17,595 nucleotides of DNA from assembly GCA_015661795.1 (NCBI GenBank), contig DQVJ01000098.1:1-17595 (forward strand). Reading direction: 5' to 3'. Of the stretch, positions 14,198 through 17,595 are shown one piece after another. Source of the DNA: Sulfurovum sp. (lineage in GTDB: Bacteria; Campylobacterota; Campylobacteria; Campylobacterales; Sulfurovaceae). The first letter of the stretch is position 1, and each line of letters begins with the position of its first letter. The notes under the pieces were generated by a model. That model worked only from the letters and a program-made list of their open reading frames with translations. It ran no database searches and was not told the DNA's origin. Both the position numbers and the translations under genes were made by a program.

Positions 14198-15337
14198 TTA
14201 TTTTAATACTTCTGCTACCGCCAAAGCCTGCACATGTTCTTTTACATCATGACAACGTACGATACTCGCACCATTTTCAACCGCTTTAAGGTGGATAGCC
14301 AGCGTCCCAGCTAAACGTTCTTCTACTGGAGTACTAATTACTTTATCTATCATTGATTTTCTACTTGCACCTACAAGTACTTCACAGCCAAACACTTTAA
14401 AATGTCCCATATTTTTAATGAGTGTAAGGTTATGTTCTAATGTTTTTCCAAATCCCAACCCTACATCCAAGATAATATTTTTTCTCTCCATCCCCAAAGC
14501 TTCACACCTAGAGATACGTTCTTCAAAAAATTGACTCACCTCAACCATCACATTCTCATACTCAGGATTCTTCTGCATAGTTTGAGGGGTACCTTGCATA
14601 TGCATAATACAAAGTTTAGCTTTATACTTTAAGGCTAAATGGATAATAGCTGCATCACTTGCACCAGTAATGTCATTAACCAAGGTAAACCCACTTTTGA
14701 GTGCATATTCTACCACTTCTGGGCTATAAGAATCCACAGAGAATATTGCTTTTTCAAAAAGTTTTTCAGCAGCAATAGCATCACAAATAGGTTTGATCCG
14801 TTCAAGCTCAACAGACACAGTGACTTTTGGTGCATTTGGGCGAGAAGAGACTGCACCGACATCTATCATTTTAGCCCCTTCTTCCATCATGTTTTTAATC
14901 TTATTTATAGCCTCTTCTGCTAGAAATCGACTCTCTTTATAAAAACTGTCATCATTGGCATTGATGATACCCATCACCTGTGTTGGATGATTTTTAACCG
15001 CAAGAAATCGTTTGAGTTCTTTTGCCACATTTTTCAAACCAAAAGGTTGTGCTAACTCTTTGCGAGAAAGTATTTCCATATGTTTCACTGTACCTATAAG
15101 TATGCAGTCATACGTAGGCATTTCACAGAGTATCACACCACTGGGAACAGCAAGTTCTGCCCCTATGCTCAAAGCATCTTGTTTCAAGATATTTGCTGCT
15201 GGTGTTTTGAGATCTTTGATAAAGAAGTACAGTAACTCCATCTTCTTAGCCATTATCCCTATACCGCCACTCTCCACCTCTATTGCTTTGAGGGCAGCAT
15301 GTTTATTTGTCATAGAACCAAGTTGATACATATACAA
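14198..15337 (-). CDS. folP: Dihydropteroate synthase with N-terminal extension
   Basis: 379 residues, about 100 longer than typical FolP (about 280). The enzyme joins p-aminobenzoate to hydroxymethyl-dihydropterin pyrophosphate in folate synthesis and is the sulfonamide target. The TIM-barrel part (about 120-379) carries VMGIINANDDSF (121-132), MIDVGAVSSRPNA (157-169), NDITGA (221-226), MHMQGTPQTMQ (245-255), DVGLGFGKTLEHN (291-303) and GASRKSM (323-329). Residues 1-115 have no match I can name; a similar extension is, as I recall, normal for Helicobacter and Campylobacter FolP. Start: TTG 15337 has AAGGA (15344-15348) at a 6 nt spacing, while the ATG two codons later (15331) would have a 12 nt spacer, so the TTG is favoured slightly. 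It lies 32 nt after holB and 15 nt before sir2. Confidence 0.93.
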   Translation of the reverse strand: MYMYQLGSMTNKHAALKAIEVESGGIGIMAKKMELLYFFIKDLKTPAANILKQDALSIGAELAVPSGVILCEMPTYDCILIGTVKHMEILSRKELAQPFGLKNVAKELKRFLAVKNHPTQVMGIINANDDSFYKESRFLAEEAINKIKNMMEEGAKMIDVGAVSSRPNAPKVTVSVELERIKPICDAIAAEKLFEKAIFSVDSYSPEVVEYALKSGFTLVNDITGASDAAIIHLALKYKAKLCIMHMQGTPQTMQKNPEYENVMVEVSQFFEERISRCEALGMERKNIILDVGLGFGKTLEHNLTLIKNMGHFKVFGCEVLVGASRKSMIDKVISTPVEERLAGTLAIHLKAVENGASIVRCHDVKEHVQALAVAEVLK

Positions 15338-15369
15338 AGTTATTCCTTTTAGAGAGCGTAGAGATTATT

Positions 15370-15987
15370 TTAACGTTTTTTTCTTGCTAATAATTTTAAC
15401 AATAACGCATTGAGTACAAAAGGAGGAGGAGACCCCATATCGAGCGCAATATATACATTACTAAATAAAGAAAGTGTTTTTTCATCCAAATCATATTTTT
15501 CAGAAATCATAGCTTCTTTCACAATGCGTTCTACTATATTTTTCATATGTTTTACATCTGTACGTTTATGCATTTGTATAAATTCATAAACAGATGAAAG
15601 TGAAAGTTGTTTCAAATCCAGCGCAAGGTCTTCTTCTTCTTTTTCTTCTGTAAGTACGCTAATAGGTAGACGTGAACGTATCGTATCTAAAATAGTGGCT
15701 TTACTATGTGTAAGGAGTATAAACTCTTTGTTTTTAGGTGGTTCTTCTATGACTTTAAGCAGTTTATTTTGAACGATGGGAGAAAACATCTTAGCACTCA
15801 AAATGATAACTGTCGTCTCTTCGCTTGCCATATAAGCTTTTTCTATGACCTGTTTAGCATCATCGACCGAAAAAGCCTTGTCTGCTTCCAAGATTTTGAC
15901 AATACGCTCATGGGTACGTTGTGCCTCAAGTTTAGCTACCGTCTCATCAATCTTAGAAGTCACTATCACTTGGGAAGTTAAAGTCAT
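15370..15987 (-). CDS. holB: DNA polymerase III delta' subunit, minimal form
   Basis: 205 residues, far shorter than E. coli HolB (334). Delta' is part of the clamp-loader complex that places the beta sliding clamp on primed DNA. Seen: SAKMFSPIVQNKLLKVIEEPPKNKEFILLTHS (64-95), the typical AAA+ sensor-1 region, and TIRSRL (102-107) where most clamp loaders have the SRC arginine finger; the Arg is kept but Cys is Leu. There is no P-loop and no zinc module; delta' does not hydrolyse ATP in any case. The short form fits what I recall for epsilonproteobacterial HolB. It overlaps hobA by 4 nt (ATGA) and precedes folP by 32 nt, the same order as in Helicobacter (HP1230-HP1232). Confidence 0.85.
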   Translation of the reverse strand: MTLTSQVIVTSKIDETVAKLEAQRTHERIVKILEADKAFSVDDAKQVIEKAYMASEETTVIILSAKMFSPIVQNKLLKVIEEPPKNKEFILLTHSKATILDTIRSRLPISVLTEEKEEEDLALDLKQLSLSSVYEFIQMHKRTDVKHMKNIVERIVKEAMISEKYDLDEKTLSLFSNVYIALDMGSPPPFVLNALLLKLLARKKR

Positions 15988-16532
15988 GCTTCTAAATCAA
16001 GGTCCCCAAAAAGTACAGCCGAAAGTGTTTTATCAAACAGTTTGTACAGCTGTAAAAGTTTAATATCAAGTAAAGTATCAGAGCTGCGCAGAGCAAAACT
16101 GTTCTGGACCTCTTCATCCATAATCCATAAAAAACTATCATCACATCTAAAAGCCAACTTTGTATAAGGATGTTCCCCTTTACCTATGTACCAAATGTAG
16201 TATCCATTTGGGTAAGAGATCTCCAACATATCTTCAAGAAGTTGTAACTCTTGTGTAGAATGAATATTATGTAAATTGGGAAAACATTCTGAAAGTTGAT
16301 AAAAAGGTAAAAGTGGTCGATTCTTTCGTAAATCATTGACAGAATTTAAAATGTATTTTCCAAACCATTTATGTGACTCATCTGTCATCACTAATACTGT
16401 TTTCCCTTCTATGCTTTGAGCAACGGCACTTTTAACCAAAGGCGCCCACTCATAACGGTACTCTTCCATCCATGAAAAACATGATTCTTCTTCGCGTATG
16501 GTCTCAAGTGTCCATTTAAGTAGTTGCTGCAT
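15984..16532 (-). CDS. hobA: HobA, DnaA-binding regulator of replication initiation
   Basis: 182 residues, a lineage-marker protein of Campylobacterota. HobA tetramers bind domain I of DnaA and promote its assembly at oriC; it is the structural counterpart of E. coli DiaA. The sequence follows Helicobacter pylori HP1230 as I recall it: LLKWTLETIREEE near the start, RYEWAPLV (26-33), MTDESHKWF (49-57), NRPLLPFYQLS (71-81), SYPNGYYIWYIGK (106-118), LWIMDEEVQNSF (134-145) and SSDTLLDIKLLQLY (149-162). No membrane segment. It is preceded by lysC (10 nt) and overlaps holB by 4 nt, so an initiation regulator and a clamp-loader subunit share one transcript. A short GGA lies close to the ATG at 16532. 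Confidence 0.92.
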   Translation of the reverse strand: MQQLLKWTLETIREEESCFSWMEEYRYEWAPLVKSAVAQSIEGKTVLVMTDESHKWFGKYILNSVNDLRKNRPLLPFYQLSECFPNLHNIHSTQELQLLEDMLEISYPNGYYIWYIGKGEHPYTKLAFRCDDSFLWIMDEEVQNSFALRSSDTLLDIKLLQLYKLFDKTLSAVLFGDLDLEA

Positions 16533-16542
16533 TTTCCAACAC

Positions 16543-17595
16543 TTACTTGTCTAGCTCGTAAGCTTTATGCAATGCGCGGATGGCCTGTTCCCCATGCGCT
16601 TCATCTACTACCATAGAAACTTTTATCTCAGAAGTAGATATCATTTGTATGTTTATATTTTCATTAGACATGACTGTAAATGCTGCTGCTGCTACGCCTG
16701 TATGAGACTTCATACCTACACCTACTACAGAAACCTTACAAACATGTTCATCAAAATCCATACCTTCTACATCATGATCAAATGTTTCCATAAGTTTTTT
16801 CGCATTTTCATGATCTGAATGAGGTACAGTAAAACCTAAATTTGTAGAGCCGTCTGTACCTCTATTTTGGATAATCATATCTACGTTAATATTTTCACTT
16901 GCCAACATTGTAAATATCTCTGCAGCAATACCTGGTCGGTCTGAAACACCTCTGAGTGTAACTCTTGCTTGATTTTTATCTAATACGACACCCGATACCA
17001 ATACTTCTTCCATATTTTCACTCTCCTCTGTTATCAATGTACCTTGATTGTCTGAAAAACTACTTTTTGCATAGAGTTTCACGTTTAACTTTTTTGCCAG
17101 CTCTACTGAACGACTTTGTAATACTTTTGCCCCTAATGAAGACAACTCAAGCATCTCATCATACGATATAGTATCAAGTTTTTTTGCATTAGGTTCGATA
17201 CGGGGGTCTGTAGTATAAATACCATCTACATCTGAATAAATCTCACATTGGTCTGCTTTAAGCGCCCCTGCAAGTGCTACAGCTGAAAGATCTGAACCAC
17301 CACGCCCAAGCGTAGTAATAGAACCATCTTTATTGACACCCTGGAAGCCTGCTACAATGACTATCTTCCCTGCATTAATTGCAGTTTGCATAGCTGTAGG
17401 GTCTATAGATTCAATACGTGCATACGTATGTGTGTCATCCGTCACGATACCCGCTCCACGTCCTGTCATAGCAACAGCATCATAGCCTCGTGCCTGCAGA
17501 GCTATAGAAAGAAGTGCGGCAGTGACACGTTCTCCTGATGAAAGTAACATATCCATCTCTTTTTTTGCTGGCTCTTTTGTAAAATATTCTGCATA
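16543..17595 (-). CDS. lysC: Aspartate kinase, N-terminus outside the window
   Basis: Phosphorylates aspartate, the first step towards lysine, threonine, methionine and diaminopimelate for the cell wall. The frame is open to base 17595 (Tyr-Ala-Glu-Tyr and on, before MDMLLSSGERVTAALL), so the gene continues beyond the edge; about 350 of roughly 400 residues are present and the N-terminal KFGG block is missing. Seen: VAGFQGVNKDGSITTLGRGGSD, DVDGIYTTDPRI and LSSLGAKVLQSRSVELA in the kinase domain, then two ACT domains (about 16543-17020) including VSDRPGIAAEIFTMLASENINVD and the partner IQMISTSEIKVSMVV segment. The ACT pair predicts feedback control by lysine and/or threonine. The Met at 17556 is not the start. 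Confidence 0.96.
   Translation of the reverse strand, partial: YAEYFTKEPAKKEMDMLLSSGERVTAALLSIALQARGYDAVAMTGRGAGIVTDDTHTYARIESIDPTAMQTAINAGKIVIVAGFQGVNKDGSITTLGRGGSDLSAVALAGALKADQCEIYSDVDGIYTTDPRIEPNAKKLDTISYDEMLELSSLGAKVLQSRSVELAKKLNVKLYAKSSFSDNQGTLITEESENMEEVLVSGVVLDKNQARVTLRGVSDRPGIAAEIFTMLASENINVDMIIQNRGTDGSTNLGFTVPHSDHENAKKLMETFDHDVEGMDFDEHVCKVSVVGVGMKSHTGVAAAAFTVMSNENINIQMISTSEIKVSMVVDEAHGEQAIRALHKAYELDK

Noticed and set aside
1..17595. CRISPR arrays, tRNA genes, insertion sequences or phage genes
   Set aside because: No regularly spaced direct repeats, no cloverleaf in the few short gaps, and no transposase or integrase motifs in any plausible frame.

Overview
The window reads as the core chromosome of a Campylobacterota (Epsilonproteobacteria) species, most like the free-living Sulfurovum/Sulfurimonas side of the phylum. 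Three things support this. The DNA is AT-rich with very tight gene packing. It carries lineage-marker genes: HobA, a DUF1882 protein, a minimal HolB, a FolP with a long N-terminal extension, and a type II DAHP synthase. It also contains two gene strings that, from memory, match Campylobacter jejuni gene order (glyA-DUF1882-SPOR-aroE and lysC-hobA-holB-folP-ligA-tlyA-ribF-cmoA). Species cannot be fixed without a search.

Left part (1-6460, plus strand): the 3' two thirds of glyA, a DUF1882 protein, a membrane-anchored SPOR-domain protein with its own sigma70-like promoter, trpE and aroE in a tight run, then a separate promoter driving an OmpR-type response regulator and a histidine kinase that overlap by 8 nt and resemble the ArsRS pair of Helicobacter. 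Nothing longer than 200 bp is non-coding.

Middle (6463-8002): class II DAHP synthase on the minus strand, convergent with the kinase (2 nt gap). It has a clear promoter, a roughly 20 nt leader and a 196 bp upstream spacer containing perfect inverted repeats.

Right part (8003-17595, minus strand): one co-directional array transcribed right to left: lysC (5' end outside the window), hobA, holB, folP, a Sir2 deacylase, ligA, a small chimeric toxin-antitoxin remnant, tlyA, ribF, a membrane-anchored alpha/beta hydrolase, and cmoA. Spacings are -4 to 58 nt, with ATGA overlaps at holB, tlyA and the hydrolase. Themes are aromatic and aspartate-family amino-acid entry steps (DAHP synthase, AroE, TrpE, LysC), one-carbon/folate metabolism (GlyA, FolP), replication (HobA, HolB, LigA), and rRNA/tRNA modification (TlyA, CmoA).

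The most unusual object is the 135-codon ORF at 11008-11415. Its N-terminal two thirds look like a Phd-like antitoxin and its last 40 residues look like the C-terminus of a PIN-domain toxin, as if an internal deletion fused the two genes. It keeps a well-formed promoter and ribosome binding site and is now translationally coupled to tlyA. I found no tRNA, rRNA, CRISPR array, insertion sequence or prophage gene.
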